Shown here piece by piece: positions 34,945-43,850 of a stretch of 64,000 bases of DNA (the stretch's first letter is position 1; every line of letters begins with the position of its first letter). A model generated the notes under the pieces. It searched no databases. It had not been told where the DNA came from and saw nothing but the letters and a program-made list of their open reading frames with translations. Origin of the DNA: Marinobacter zhanjiangensis (lineage in GTDB: Bacteria; Pseudomonadota; Gammaproteobacteria; Pseudomonadales; Oleiphilaceae); contig NZ_BMXV01000005.1 of NCBI RefSeq assembly GCF_014651935.1, positions 1 to 64,000 on the forward strand. Direction: 5' to 3'. The position numbers and the translations under genes were made by a program.

Positions 34945-36390
34945 GTGGCAGACGAAAAGTCATCCTCATCGAGTCTGGAAGACGACCTGGCAACACGTTT
35001 TCCCACAGCCTATACCATTCTCTTCGGATTGATCATTTTGGTGGCCGCCCTGACCTGGATTATTCCCGCCGGGCAGTACGAACGGGCCATGAATGAAGAA
35101 GTCGGGCGCGAAGTCGCCGTGCCAGGCACCTATGAAACCGTGGACCCGAACCCTCAGGGCTTTGTTGATGTGATGCTGGCTCCTACGGCGGGGTTCTACG
35201 ACCCTGACAGCTATGTCGCCAATGCCATAGATGTTGCGCTGTTTGTGCTGTTCCTGGGTGGTTTTCTGGGCGTGATGAACGCCACCGGAGCAATCGATAC
35301 TGGCATTCGCAGCGCCATGCACCGGCTGGAGGGGCGGGAAATCTGGATGATCCCGATCCTGATGACATTGTTTGCGATCGGGGGCACAACCTACGGCATG
35401 GCAGAGGAGACCCTGGCATTCTATGCCATTCTGATACCGGTCATTATCTCGGCGGGGTATGACGCGGTCACCGGTGTGGCGGTCATTCTGGTGGGAGCCG
35501 GCATTGGCGTGCTGGGGTCCACCATCAATCCTTTCGCTACGGTTATTGCGTCCAACGCCGCCGAAATTCCGTTTACTAACGGTATCGTGCTGCGATCTGT
35601 GATACTGGTGGGCGGCCTTGTCATTTGTGCCGCTTACGTCATGCGCTATGCCAGTCGGGTAAAGGCGGACCCGTCACGGTCCGTGGTTGCCAGGCAGTGG
35701 GACGCCCACCGCCGGCTGTTTCTTCAGGGGCATGACGAGATCGAGGATTTCACCCTGACGGGCACCCAGAAAGTCGCCCTGATCATCTTCGCACTCACCT
35801 TCATCGTGATGATCTGGGGTGTCTCGTCACAGGGCTGGTGGATGGCCCGCATGGGGGCGCTGTTCCTGGGCTCGGCGATCGTGATCGGTGTGGTCGCCAG
35901 GCTGGGGGAGAAGAAGCTGACCGGCAGTTTCGTGGACGGCGCCCGGGACCTGTTGGGCGTCGCGCTGGTGGTCGGTCTGGCCCGGGGCATTGTGGTGATC
36001 ATGGAGCAGGGCATGATTGCCGACACCATCCTGCACAGCGCCGAGACCACCCTGGGTGGCTTGCCGGAGCTGGCCTTCATTAATGTGATGTTCTGGATTG
36101 AAGTGGGCATGAGCTTCTTTGTGCCTTCCTCTTCCGGTCTTGCCGTGCTGTCCATGCCGATCCTTGCGCCGCTGGCGGACTTCGCCGATGTGGGGCGGGA
36201 TCTGGTGGTCACTGCCTACCAGTCCGCCAACGGTCTGGTGAATCTGATCAACCCGACCTTTGCCGTGGTGGTTGGCGGCCTGGCCATCGGGCGTGTGTCC
36301 TACGATCGCTGGCTGGCTTTTATCTGGCCACTGCTGCTGATCCTCACGATTTTCATCAGTGTCGTGATCAGCATTGGCGTGTTTCTCTGA
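34945..36390 (+). CDS. arcD: YfcC-family arginine/ornithine-type carrier (ArcD-like)
   Basis: The 481-residue protein has about twelve membrane helices and matches the YfcC/C4-dicarboxylate anaerobic carrier family (TIIPAGQYERAMNEE near the start, GGTTYGMAEETLAFYA and SFFVPSSSGLAVLSMPI later). This is not the APC-type ArcD of Pseudomonas, but YfcC-type carriers do the arginine-ornithine exchange in streptococcal arc operons. Position at the head of arcABC supports arginine/ornithine antiport, by inference. GAGATAACCCG precedes the start. The gene is 24 bases before arcA. Confidence 0.85.
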   Translation: MADEKSSSSSLEDDLATRFPTAYTILFGLIILVAALTWIIPAGQYERAMNEEVGREVAVPGTYETVDPNPQGFVDVMLAPTAGFYDPDSYVANAIDVALFVLFLGGFLGVMNATGAIDTGIRSAMHRLEGREIWMIPILMTLFAIGGTTYGMAEETLAFYAILIPVIISAGYDAVTGVAVILVGAGIGVLGSTINPFATVIASNAAEIPFTNGIVLRSVILVGGLVICAAYVMRYASRVKADPSRSVVARQWDAHRRLFLQGHDEIEDFTLTGTQKVALIIFALTFIVMIWGVSSQGWWMARMGALFLGSAIVIGVVARLGEKKLTGSFVDGARDLLGVALVVGLARGIVVIMEQGMIADTILHSAETTLGGLPELAFINVMFWIEVGMSFFVPSSSGLAVLSMPILAPLADFADVGRDLVVTAYQSANGLVNLINPTFAVVVGGLAIGRVSYDRWLAFIWPLLLILTIFISVVISIGVFL

Positions 36391-36414
36391 CCGACAGGCA
36401 AGGGAGTACCTGAC

Positions 36415-37644
36415 ATGACTGAATCTGCTCTGGGCGTTCACTCGGAAACCGGCACGCTGCGACAGGTAATCGTCTGTCGCCCGGGCCTTGCCCACCGGAG
36501 ACTGACGCCGTCCAACTGTGATGCGCTGCTGTTTGACGATGTGTTCTGGGTCAAGCAGGCGCAGAAGGACCATGACGTGTTTGCCGGGCTGATGCGGGCC
36601 CGGGGCGTGGAGGTGCTGGATGTTGGTGACCTGCTGGCGGAAACCCTTGATATTCCCGAGGCCCGCCGCTGGATTCTGGACCACCGAATTACCTGGAACC
36701 ACATCGGGGTGGGCATGGTGTCTGACCTGCGCGCGTGGATGGATGAGCTGCCCGGCCAGACCCTGGCCGAGTTCCTGATTGGCGGGCTGGAAGTGGGCGA
36801 CTTGCCTTTCGACCCGGCCGGGCTGTTCGGTAACCACCTGGGGCCGCACGGCTTTGTGCTGCCGCCGCTGCCAAACTTCCTGTTTACCCGGGACAACAGC
36901 GCCTGGATCTACGGGGGCGTCACCCTGAACCCCATGTACTGGGCGGCGCGCAAACCGGAAACCCTGCTGACAAACGCGATCTACCAGTTCCACCCGACGT
37001 TTGCCGGCAAGGTCAACGTGCATTGGGGTGACCCACTCCAGGACTATGCCCTGGCGACCCTGGAAGGGGGCGATATCATGCCGGTGGGCAATGGCACGGT
37101 ACTGGTGGGCATGGGCGAACGCAGTTCACCCCAGGCCATCGGTCAGCTGGCGAAAGCCCTGTTTACCAACGGCACCGCTGACCGGGTAATCGCCTGCCAG
37201 CTGCCCAAAACCCGCTCGGCCATGCACCTGGATACGGTTTTCACTTTCTGTGGTGGCAATGTAGTTACCGCGTTCAAGGAGGTGGCTGATGAGGTGATCT
37301 GCTACGACCTGCGTCCTGGAGAGGGAGACAAGCATCTGTCCTTCCACCAGGACCCGCGCCCGCTGTTCGAGGTGGTGGCGGAGGTGCTCGGTTACCCCTC
37401 CCTGGAAGTGGTTGCCACCGGCGGCGATACCGCCGCCGAACGGGAGCGTGAGCAGTGGAATGACGGCAATAACGTGCTCGCCCTCAGCCCCGGTGTGGTG
37501 ATTGGCTACGATCGCAATGACGACACCAATGCCGCCCTGGAAGCCGCCGGCATCGAGGTGCTTGCCATTCCCGGCGCCGAGCTTGGCCGGGGGCGAGGCG
37601 GTGGCCGCTGCATGAGCTGCCCTACCATTCGCGACGCTATTTGA
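36415..37644 (+). CDS. arcA: Arginine deiminase
   Basis: The 409-residue protein is full length. It has the opening [18 protein letters not shown], the substrate-site segment [18 protein letters not shown] and the C-terminal catalytic loop [11 protein letters not shown] with the nucleophile Cys399. It hydrolyses arginine to citrulline and ammonia in the first step of the ADI pathway. The residue before the catalytic Cys is Arg rather than the His of the Pseudomonas aeruginosa enzyme. It is part of the arcD-arcA-arcB-arcC operon. Confidence 0.97.
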   Translation: MTESALGVHSETGTLRQVIVCRPGLAHRRLTPSNCDALLFDDVFWVKQAQKDHDVFAGLMRARGVEVLDVGDLLAETLDIPEARRWILDHRITWNHIGVGMVSDLRAWMDELPGQTLAEFLIGGLEVGDLPFDPAGLFGNHLGPHGFVLPPLPNFLFTRDNSAWIYGGVTLNPMYWAARKPETLLTNAIYQFHPTFAGKVNVHWGDPLQDYALATLEGGDIMPVGNGTVLVGMGERSSPQAIGQLAKALFTNGTADRVIACQLPKTRSAMHLDTVFTFCGGNVVTAFKEVADEVICYDLRPGEGDKHLSFHQDPRPLFEVVAEVLGYPSLEVVATGGDTAAEREREQWNDGNNVLALSPGVVIGYDRNDDTNAALEAAGIEVLAIPGAELGRGRGGGRCMSCPTIRDAI

Positions 37645-37662
37645 TAATCAAGGAGCCTGACA

Positions 37663-38664
37663 ATGGCTTTCAATCTCAAGAACCGGCATTTCCTGACCCT
37701 GCGGGACTTCACCCCCCGGGAGATCGGTTTTCTGCTCAAGCTTTCCGCCGACCTGAAAACCGCCAAATACGCAGGCACGGAAGTGCCCTTGTTGCAGGGC
37801 AAGGACATTGCGCTGATCTTCGAAAAGAACTCTACCCGGACCCGGGTGGGCTTCGAGGTGGCTGCGTTTGACCAGGGCGCCCGGGTCACTTACCTGGGCC
37901 CCACCGGCACGCATATCGGTCACAAGGAGTCCGTCAAGGACACCGCCCGGGTGCTGGGCCGGGTCTACGACGCCATCGAGTACCGGGGCTTCGGCCAGGC
38001 GGTGGTTGAAGAGCTGGCGCAGTATGCGGGGGTGCCGGTCTACAACGGCCTGACCAACGAATTCCACCCCACCCAGATCCTGGCGGACTTTCTGACCATG
38101 CAGGAGAATGTGGAAAAGCCCCTGCGGGATGTGTCGTTCGTGTTCATCGGCGACGCCGCCAACAACATGGGCGACAGCCTGCTGGTTGGCGGTGCCAAAA
38201 TGGGCATGGATGTGCGCCTGTGCGCCCCTGAAGCCTGCTGGCCCGACCAGGCAATTCAGCAGGAAGCCCGGGATCTGGCCGCTACCACAGGCGCCCGTAT
38301 CACAATCACCGACGACATCGACAAGGCCGTGGCCGGTGTTGATTTCGTTTATACCGATGTATGGGTCTCCATGGGCGAACCGAAGGAGAAATGGGCGGAG
38401 CGGATCCGGTTGTTGCAGCCATACCAGGTCAATTCGGCCCTGATGGGGAAAACCGGCAACCCGCGGACAAGGTTCATGCATTGCCTGCCGGCCTTCCACA
38501 ACACGGAAACCACCGTTGGCAAGGAGATGCAGACCGAGTTCGGCATCGACGCCATGGAAGTCACCGAGGAGGTCTTCGAAAGCCCGGCCTCCATTGTGTT
38601 CGACCAGGCGGAGAACCGGATGCACACCATCAAGGCGGTGCTGGTCGCCACTCTTGGGTCCTGA
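37663..38664 (+). CDS. arcB: Ornithine carbamoyltransferase, catabolic
   Basis: The 333-residue protein has the carbamoyl phosphate site STRTR at residues 57-61, HPTQILAD and the HCLPAF motif near residue 272. Placement in the arc operon and full length fit the catabolic enzyme that phosphorolyses citrulline to ornithine and carbamoyl phosphate. An anabolic ArgF role cannot be excluded from sequence alone. A GGAG-type ribosome site precedes it and the gap to arcA is 18 bases. Confidence 0.95.
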   Translation: MAFNLKNRHFLTLRDFTPREIGFLLKLSADLKTAKYAGTEVPLLQGKDIALIFEKNSTRTRVGFEVAAFDQGARVTYLGPTGTHIGHKESVKDTARVLGRVYDAIEYRGFGQAVVEELAQYAGVPVYNGLTNEFHPTQILADFLTMQENVEKPLRDVSFVFIGDAANNMGDSLLVGGAKMGMDVRLCAPEACWPDQAIQQEARDLAATTGARITITDDIDKAVAGVDFVYTDVWVSMGEPKEKWAERIRLLQPYQVNSALMGKTGNPRTRFMHCLPAFHNTETTVGKEMQTEFGIDAMEVTEEVFESPASIVFDQAENRMHTIKAVLVATLGS

Positions 38665-38679
38665 TAAGGAGAGCCGGAT

Positions 38680-39588
38680 ATGCGAGTAGTAGCAGCCCTT
38701 GGTGGCAACGCCCTGTTGCGGCGCGGTGAGCCCCTCACCGCCGCGGCCCAGCGGGCCAACGTGAAGACCGCCGCGGAATCACTGGCGGCCATTGTCCGTG
38801 CCGGGCACGAGCTGGTTGTCACCCATGGTAATGGACCACAGGTGGGCCTGCTGGCACTCCAGGGCGCCGCCTACAAGCCGGATGAAGCCTACCCGCTGGA
38901 TGTTCTGGGGGCGGAAACCGAAGGCATGATCGGTTATATCATCGAGCAGGAGCTGGAAAACGCGCTTGGTCATGATCGGCCGGTTGCCACCCTGCTGACC
39001 CAGGTTCTGGTGGACAGGGATGACCCGGCCTTCCGCAACCCGACCAAGTTCGTCGGGCCCGTCTACGACAAGGAAGAAGCCGAAACCAAAGCCGAAGCCG
39101 CCGGCTGGCAGATTGCTCCGGACGGGGACAAGTGGCGCAGGGTGGTGCCTTCGCCGACGCCTCTGGAGATTCCCGACATGCGGGTACTCAGATTGCTGCT
39201 GGAGCAGGGGGTTGTGGTCATCTGTGCCGGTGGCGGCGGGATTCCGGTGCTGCGTCTCGACGACGGCAGCATGCTCGGCGTGGAAGCGGTGATTGACAAG
39301 GATGCCGCCAGCGCCCTGCTCGCCAGCCAGCTGGACGCGGATGCCTTGTTGCTGCTCACGGATGTGAACGCCATTTACCGGGACTTCGGCAAGGATACCG
39401 CCAAAGCGATCCATCGGCTGACGGTTGCCGAGGCCGGCAAGCTGGACCTTCCCGCCGGTTCCATGGGCCCCAAACTGTCGGCGGCCCGGACATTTGCCGA
39501 GGGCGGTGGCGTCAGTGGCATCGGTCGGCTGGAAGACGCGCTGGCCATCCTGGAGGGCAGGGCCGGTACCTGCATCGGCGGGTCATAG
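38680..39588 (+). CDS. arcC: Carbamate kinase
   Basis: The 302-residue protein has the amino-acid kinase fold with the opening [26 protein letters not shown], and the C-terminal [19 protein letters not shown]. It makes ATP from carbamoyl phosphate and ADP, ending the pathway. The gap to arcB is 15 bases. It is the last gene of the four-gene operon; no terminator stands out in the 160 bases after it. Confidence 0.96.
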   Translation: MRVVAALGGNALLRRGEPLTAAAQRANVKTAAESLAAIVRAGHELVVTHGNGPQVGLLALQGAAYKPDEAYPLDVLGAETEGMIGYIIEQELENALGHDRPVATLLTQVLVDRDDPAFRNPTKFVGPVYDKEEAETKAEAAGWQIAPDGDKWRRVVPSPTPLEIPDMRVLRLLLEQGVVVICAGGGGIPVLRLDDGSMLGVEAVIDKDAASALLASQLDADALLLLTDVNAIYRDFGKDTAKAIHRLTVAEAGKLDLPAGSMGPKLSAARTFAEGGGVSGIGRLEDALAILEGRAGTCIGGS

Positions 39589-39750
39589 CCCGCCCGAGGG
39601 CCGGTCTGTTGCCTGTCGATAAGGATGTCGGCTTGCAGCTGACACCAAACGACCTTTCAAGCGTACCATCTCTGGCCGGGGCAGGTGTCACCATGGGATA
39701 GTGATGGCTCCTTGGTTTCCCAAACAGTTTCTACCAGAGAGGAGTCCGTC

Positions 39751-40545
39751 ATGAAGATCGATCTGCAGGGCAAAGTCGCTATCGTTACCGGTTCCACCCA
39801 GGGCATTGGCCTGGCCATTGCCAGGGGCCTGGCCGGTTCCGGTGCCACCGTGGTGGTCAATGGCCGCAAACAGGCGGCGGTGGATGAGGCCATTGCCAAA
39901 GTGCGGGAAAGCGCCCCTGATGCCACTGTACGGGGTGTGGCTGCGGATCTCGGCACGGCGGAGGGCTGTCAGGCATTGGTGGAGGCCGAGCCTTCGGCTG
40001 ATATCCTGGTCAATAACCTGGGTATTTTTGGCCCGGAAGAGTTCTTCGACGTTTCCGATGAGCAGTGGCAGCGCTTTTTCGATGTGAATGTGATGTCCGG
40101 CGTGCGCCTGTCCCGGGCCTATCTGCCGGCTATGGAGAAGAATGGCTGGGGCCGGGTGATCTTCCTCTCGTCAGAATCCGGCCTGAATATCCCCACGGAA
40201 ATGATCCACTACGGGTTCACCAAGACCGCGAACCTGTCGGTGTCCCGCGGACTGGCCAAGCGCATGGCGGGCACGGGGGTAACCGTCAACGCTGTATTAC
40301 CCGGTCCCACGATGTCTGAGGGGGTGCAGGGGATGCTGAAAGAATCCGCCGAAAAATCCGGCAAGAGCCTTGAGCAGACCGGCATTGACTTCGTGAAGTC
40401 GGCGCGGCCCAGTTCCATTATCCAGCGCCCGGCGGAAGTGGATGAAGTGGCCAACCTGGTGGTGTACGTGGCGTCGCCACTGTCATCCGCCACTACCGGA
40501 GCGGCGTTGCGTGTGGATGGCGGGGTGGTGGATTCCATCGCGTGA
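39751..40545 (+). CDS. Classical SDR oxidoreductase
   Basis: The start at 39751 follows AGAGAGGAG and begins the typical MKIDLQGKVAIVTGSTQGIG. The 264-residue protein has the cofactor loop TGSTQGIG, NNLGIFG (NNAG-type), serine in FLSSES and the Tyr-x3-Lys pair in YGFTK. The active site is complete. The substrate is unknown; the closest-looking group is the 3-oxoacyl-ACP-reductase-like FabG branch. It follows arcC but with a new ribosome site and a 160-base gap. Confidence 0.9.
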   Translation: MKIDLQGKVAIVTGSTQGIGLAIARGLAGSGATVVVNGRKQAAVDEAIAKVRESAPDATVRGVAADLGTAEGCQALVEAEPSADILVNNLGIFGPEEFFDVSDEQWQRFFDVNVMSGVRLSRAYLPAMEKNGWGRVIFLSSESGLNIPTEMIHYGFTKTANLSVSRGLAKRMAGTGVTVNAVLPGPTMSEGVQGMLKESAEKSGKSLEQTGIDFVKSARPSSIIQRPAEVDEVANLVVYVASPLSSATTGAALRVDGGVVDSIA

Positions 40546-40549
40546 CCAC

Positions 40550-40602
40550 CTGACCTCAGGGCCCATGCCTGACGGAGGTCGTATAATCGTCAGGCAGGTC
40601 AG
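40550..40602. promoter_or_regulatory. Nested inverted repeat with a -10 element in its loop
   Basis: Inner arms TGCCTGACG (40566-40574) and CGTCAGGCA (40588-40596) are a perfect nine-base match around a 13-base loop that holds TATAAT (40582-40587). Outer arms CTGACC (40550-40555) and GGTCAG (40597-40602) also match. It sits between the SDR stop and the DUF4112 start at 40638. It could be an operator over a promoter or an SDR terminator; no T-run follows immediately. Confidence 0.55.
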
Positions 40603-40637
40603 CGGTTCTTTTCCAAAGACGGGTTGAGTATCGGCGT

Positions 40638-41039
40638 ATGACTACAGACAGAACGGCAACGGCAGCCGACGCCGCTCTTCGGCGGGCGGCGTCCCTGCAC
40701 CGTATTGAACGGTTCAGCCGGCTTATGGACAGCGCCGTACGCATTCCCTTTACCCGAGTGAACATCGGTCTGGACGGGTTACTGGGGTTGATTCCCGTGG
40801 TAGGGGATGTGACCGGGCTGCTGCTGTCCGGTTATGTGCTGGTGGAAAGCCAGCGCGCCGGGGCCAGCCGGCGGGTCCAGGCCCATATGGTCAAGAATAT
40901 TCTGCTGGATGCGGTCGTCGGTTCCGTGCCCGTCGTGGGCGATGTGTTCGACGTCATGTACAAGGCCAACCTGAGAAACGCCCGCCTGCTCAGGCGGGAG
41001 CTCGAGGCCGATGGAATTGAACCGGGCGAGACCGGATAG
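40638..41039 (+). CDS. DUF4112 family membrane-associated protein
   Basis: The 133-residue protein has two copies of a PVVGD-type segment (GLIPVVGDVTGLLL and GSVPVVGDVFDVMY), characteristic of DUF4112. The central region is moderately hydrophobic and may associate with the membrane. The function is unknown. A TATAAT inside an inverted repeat lies 50 bases upstream and is its likely promoter. It converges with the chemoreceptor remnant. Confidence 0.85.
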   Translation: MTTDRTATAADAALRRAASLHRIERFSRLMDSAVRIPFTRVNIGLDGLLGLIPVVGDVTGLLLSGYVLVESQRAGASRRVQAHMVKNILLDAVVGSVPVVGDVFDVMYKANLRNARLLRRELEADGIEPGETG

Positions 41040-41044
41040 ATCCA

Positions 41045-41299
41045 CTAACGGTCAATCCTGTCCAGGGAGGCGGCCAGTGCGTTAACCCGCTGGTGAGTTT
41101 CTTCCACCAGGCCGTCGATTTCACCCGCCGATGTGCTGGACTTCCTCGCCAGTGAGCGCACCTCTTCGGCAACCACGGCGAAACCGCGCCCGGCTTCGCC
41201 GGCCCTGGCCGCTTCAATGGCGGCGTTGAGTGCCAGCAGGTTGGTCTGGTCGGCGATGCCGTTGATGGTCGAGATAATGCCACTGAACTCGCCCTGCTT
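41045..41299 (-). pseudogene. Remnant of a methyl-accepting chemotaxis protein (signalling hairpin)
   Basis: The minus strand of this stretch encodes the highly conserved MCP tip: [20 protein letters not shown], then [20 protein letters not shown], then [11 protein letters not shown], with a natural TAG stop at 41045. It has 83 codons after an in-frame TGA that is the stop codon of the SDR gene. There is no start codon or N-terminal sensor. The reading frame is intact, so loss of the upstream part is recent or the fragment is tolerated. It is a decapitated chemoreceptor gene whose 5' part has been replaced by the SDR gene. Confidence 0.85.
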
Positions 41300-42037
41300 T
41301 CACCAGGGCAGGTCAGTGCCATCCCAGCTGATAAACCGGCCATTGTCATTCTCGGATAGCCCGTCGAGAATCCGGTACAGGTTACTGGCGGTATCCTCGG
41401 GCTCATGCACCGTCAGCTTTGCCAGCGACTGGCTAAACGGTTCGCTCAGGGGTGACTCGGTCGTGCCCGGATGAAGCGCCACGCAGGTGACCGGGGAGAA
41501 GCGCCTGGTCAGCTCGATCGACAGGTTTCTGACCATCATGTTCAGGGCGGACTTGGAGCATCGGTAGGCATACCAGCCGCCGAACCGGTTGTCCGAAATG
41601 GAGCCTACCTTGGCGGAAATCGCCGCAACCCGTGTCAGGTGTTGGCCGCGAAATCGCGGCGCCAGGGCCTGCACCAGCATACCGAACCCGATGCAGTTGA
41701 CCTGAAAGGCCCGGGCCATGGCATCCGGGTTCAGATCCTCAAGCCGTTTCTCCGGGAACATCCGGTCGTCATGCAGCAGGCCTGCCGCATAGATCAGATT
41801 ATGCAGCTTGCCCGATGGCCCCAGCGCCTCCGCCAGTTGATCGGTGAGTGATTCGCTCAGGGGGGCGTCCGCCTGCCAGGGAATCAGCGTGACGTTTTCC
41901 TGCTCACGAACCGCGGCGGGTACCATTTCCGGACGGCGACACAGTCCGATCAATGGCTGTGCCGGCTGGTCGTGCAGGTAGCGCTCGGCCAGGGCGCTGC
42001 CAATGGCGCCCGAGATGCCGGCGATCAGGGTGGTCAT
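41300..42037 (-). CDS. SDR oxidoreductase, CsgA-like
   Basis: The start at 42037 (MTTLIAGISGAIGSAL) is preferred over a longer frame because the conserved Rossmann strand begins there. The 245-residue protein has the glycine loop GISGAIG at 7-13, Ser141 in AAISAKVGS and the Tyr158-x3-Lys162 pair in YRCSK. The overall shape resembles CsgA-type SDRs of bacteria. The substrate is unknown. Its stop codon is in frame with, and directly followed by, the chemoreceptor remnant. Confidence 0.88.
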   Translation of the reverse strand: MTTLIAGISGAIGSALAERYLHDQPAQPLIGLCRRPEMVPAAVREQENVTLIPWQADAPLSESLTDQLAEALGPSGKLHNLIYAAGLLHDDRMFPEKRLEDLNPDAMARAFQVNCIGFGMLVQALAPRFRGQHLTRVAAISAKVGSISDNRFGGWYAYRCSKSALNMMVRNLSIELTRRFSPVTCVALHPGTTESPLSEPFSQSLAKLTVHEPEDTASNLYRILDGLSENDNGRFISWDGTDLPW

Positions 42038-42238
42038 CCGGTTGCCTCCTCGACAAATGGGTGGAGTGTCTGCCGGGTATACGGCGAAATGCTGCAACCC
42101 GCCCACTTCATGGCAGTTTGCCGGTGGCGGTCCGCCGGGACACTAGCGGTTTTCACGCACCGGTTTTTGGTCGGGGGCATGTGCAACAGGCAGACCTTTC
42201 CTGTAGGGTGCGCCGTTTTTTCCTTGAGGGCAGACCCC

Positions 42239-43795
42239 ATGACCGCACCATCCGTTCCCCCCGCCGGGAAGCGATCCCGTTTTTTTGCCGACAACGACCC
42301 GGTGGTGCTGATACTGACCATCGGGTTCATTCTCCTGTTCGTCGGTGCGTCGATCGTGGACAGCGGCTATATTGCCAGCCTGATCGGTAACGGCTTTGCG
42401 TGGACCGCGAAGTACCTCGGTTCCTTCTTCCAGTTGCTGCTGCTGCTCACTTTTTTCATTGCGGTGGGCACGGCGCTCAGCCGCGCCGGTGCAGCACGGA
42501 TTGGTGGCCTGGACAGGCCCGAGATTGGCCGCTTCCGGTGGTTGTCGATGATCATGTGTACGCTGCTGGCTGGCGGCGGCGTTTTCTTCGCCGCCGGTGA
42601 GCCGGTCTACCATTTCGTGGTCACGCCACCGGCATTCGACTCGGAAGCAGGAACTCCGGCGGCCGTTGCCCCGGCCCTGGCACAGTCCTTTACCCACTGG
42701 GGGTTTCTGGCCTGGGCGGTGCTTGGCTCTCTCACCGCGCTGGTGCTGTCCCGCGCTCATTACGGTCAGGGCAAACCCCTGCAGCCACGTACCCTGTTGT
42801 ACCCGGTTCTGGGTGAGCGGGTCATCCAGGGTCGTCTGGGTGGTGTGATCGACGCGTTCTGCGTTATTGCCGTGGTAGCGGGTACCGTTGGTCCGATTGG
42901 CTTTCTGGCGACACAGATGAGCTTCGGATTGCATGAGCTGTTTGGTATTGCCGACGGGTTTGGCACGCAGCTGGTGGTGCTGGCGATTCTTGCCGCGGTC
43001 TATATGACCTCGGCCATGACCGGCCTGCACAAGGGCATCCAGCTGCTGAGCCGTTTCAACGTACTGCTTGCGCTGGCCATCGGGGCCGTCATTATGGTGT
43101 TTGGGCCCACCCTGTTTCTGGTAGACACCTACACCCAGGCCATGGGCGAATACGTCACCTCGTTCTTCGCCATGGCCACCATGACGACGCAAACCGCGCC
43201 CGAGTGGTGGATGAAGTGGTGGACCGTGTTCTTTTTCGCCTGGTTCATCGGGTATACGCCTTTAATGGCGGTGTTTGTGTCCAGGATTTCCCGGGGCAGA
43301 ACGGTGCGGGAAATAATCCTGGCCGTCGCCGTGCTGGCGCCGATCGCAACTACCATCTGGTTTACCCTGCTGGGCGGGTCCGGGATCTATTACCAGCTGA
43401 CCGGTGCGCTGGACCTGACCGAAGCCCTGAACAACTTCCAGTTTGACGTAGCGACGCTGACTGTAGCCCAGGCGCTTCCCGGTGGCACCTGGATGGCAGC
43501 AGCCATCCTGTTGCTGACCACCATCTTTGTGGCGACAACCGGCGATTCCATGAGTTATTCCATTGCCATGGTCGGTGCCGGGCACGACGAGCCAAACCCA
43601 TGGATTCGCGTATTCTGGGGCGGCGCCATGGCGCTGATGGCGGCGATCCTGCTCTATATGGGCGCCGGTCAGATCGGGGTGTTGCAGCAGTTTATCGTGC
43701 TGACGGCGATACCCGTGTCGCTGATTATCCTGCCGTCTCTGTGGACGGGACCAAAGGCGGCCATGGCCATGGCCCGGGAGCAGGGTATCGTATAG
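42239..43795 (+). CDS. BCCT-family transporter
   Basis: The start at 42239 (MTAPSVPPAGKRSRFFADND) follows a GAGGG site; the frame upstream is open but overlaps the divergent SDR leader. The 518-residue protein has twelve membrane helices. It carries BCCT landmarks FFAAGEPVYHF (GVAEP-type), the TM8 region WWTVFFFAWFIGYTPLMAVF and RISRGRTVRE. Its TM8 aromatic box has FF-AWFIGYTP, unlike the WAWWISWSPF-type box of betaine carriers, so the substrate may differ. It is expected to import a quaternary ammonium or related compound with a sodium or proton gradient. Confidence 0.92.
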   Translation: MTAPSVPPAGKRSRFFADNDPVVLILTIGFILLFVGASIVDSGYIASLIGNGFAWTAKYLGSFFQLLLLLTFFIAVGTALSRAGAARIGGLDRPEIGRFRWLSMIMCTLLAGGGVFFAAGEPVYHFVVTPPAFDSEAGTPAAVAPALAQSFTHWGFLAWAVLGSLTALVLSRAHYGQGKPLQPRTLLYPVLGERVIQGRLGGVIDAFCVIAVVAGTVGPIGFLATQMSFGLHELFGIADGFGTQLVVLAILAAVYMTSAMTGLHKGIQLLSRFNVLLALAIGAVIMVFGPTLFLVDTYTQAMGEYVTSFFAMATMTTQTAPEWWMKWWTVFFFAWFIGYTPLMAVFVSRISRGRTVREIILAVAVLAPIATTIWFTLLGGSGIYYQLTGALDLTEALNNFQFDVATLTVAQALPGGTWMAAAILLLTTIFVATTGDSMSYSIAMVGAGHDEPNPWIRVFWGGAMALMAAILLYMGAGQIGVLQQFIVLTAIPVSLIILPSLWTGPKAAMAMAREQGIV

Positions 43796-43850
43796 GCGCC
43801 ATTCGCCTGTGGCCATTCGCTTATGGGTAGCAATTCAATATACTTGAGCG

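Noticed and set aside
35827..37023. Minus-strand 398-codon frame across arcD and arcA
   Set aside because: Histidine-rich low-information translation antisense to two clear genes.
40990..41406. Minus-strand 138-codon frame at the chemoreceptor remnant
   Set aside because: Its reading frame is not the MCP frame; the real remnant lies in a frame with no start codon.
42143..43192. Minus-strand 349-codon frame over the BCCT gene
   Set aside because: Antisense shadow of membrane-protein codons, with no motif.
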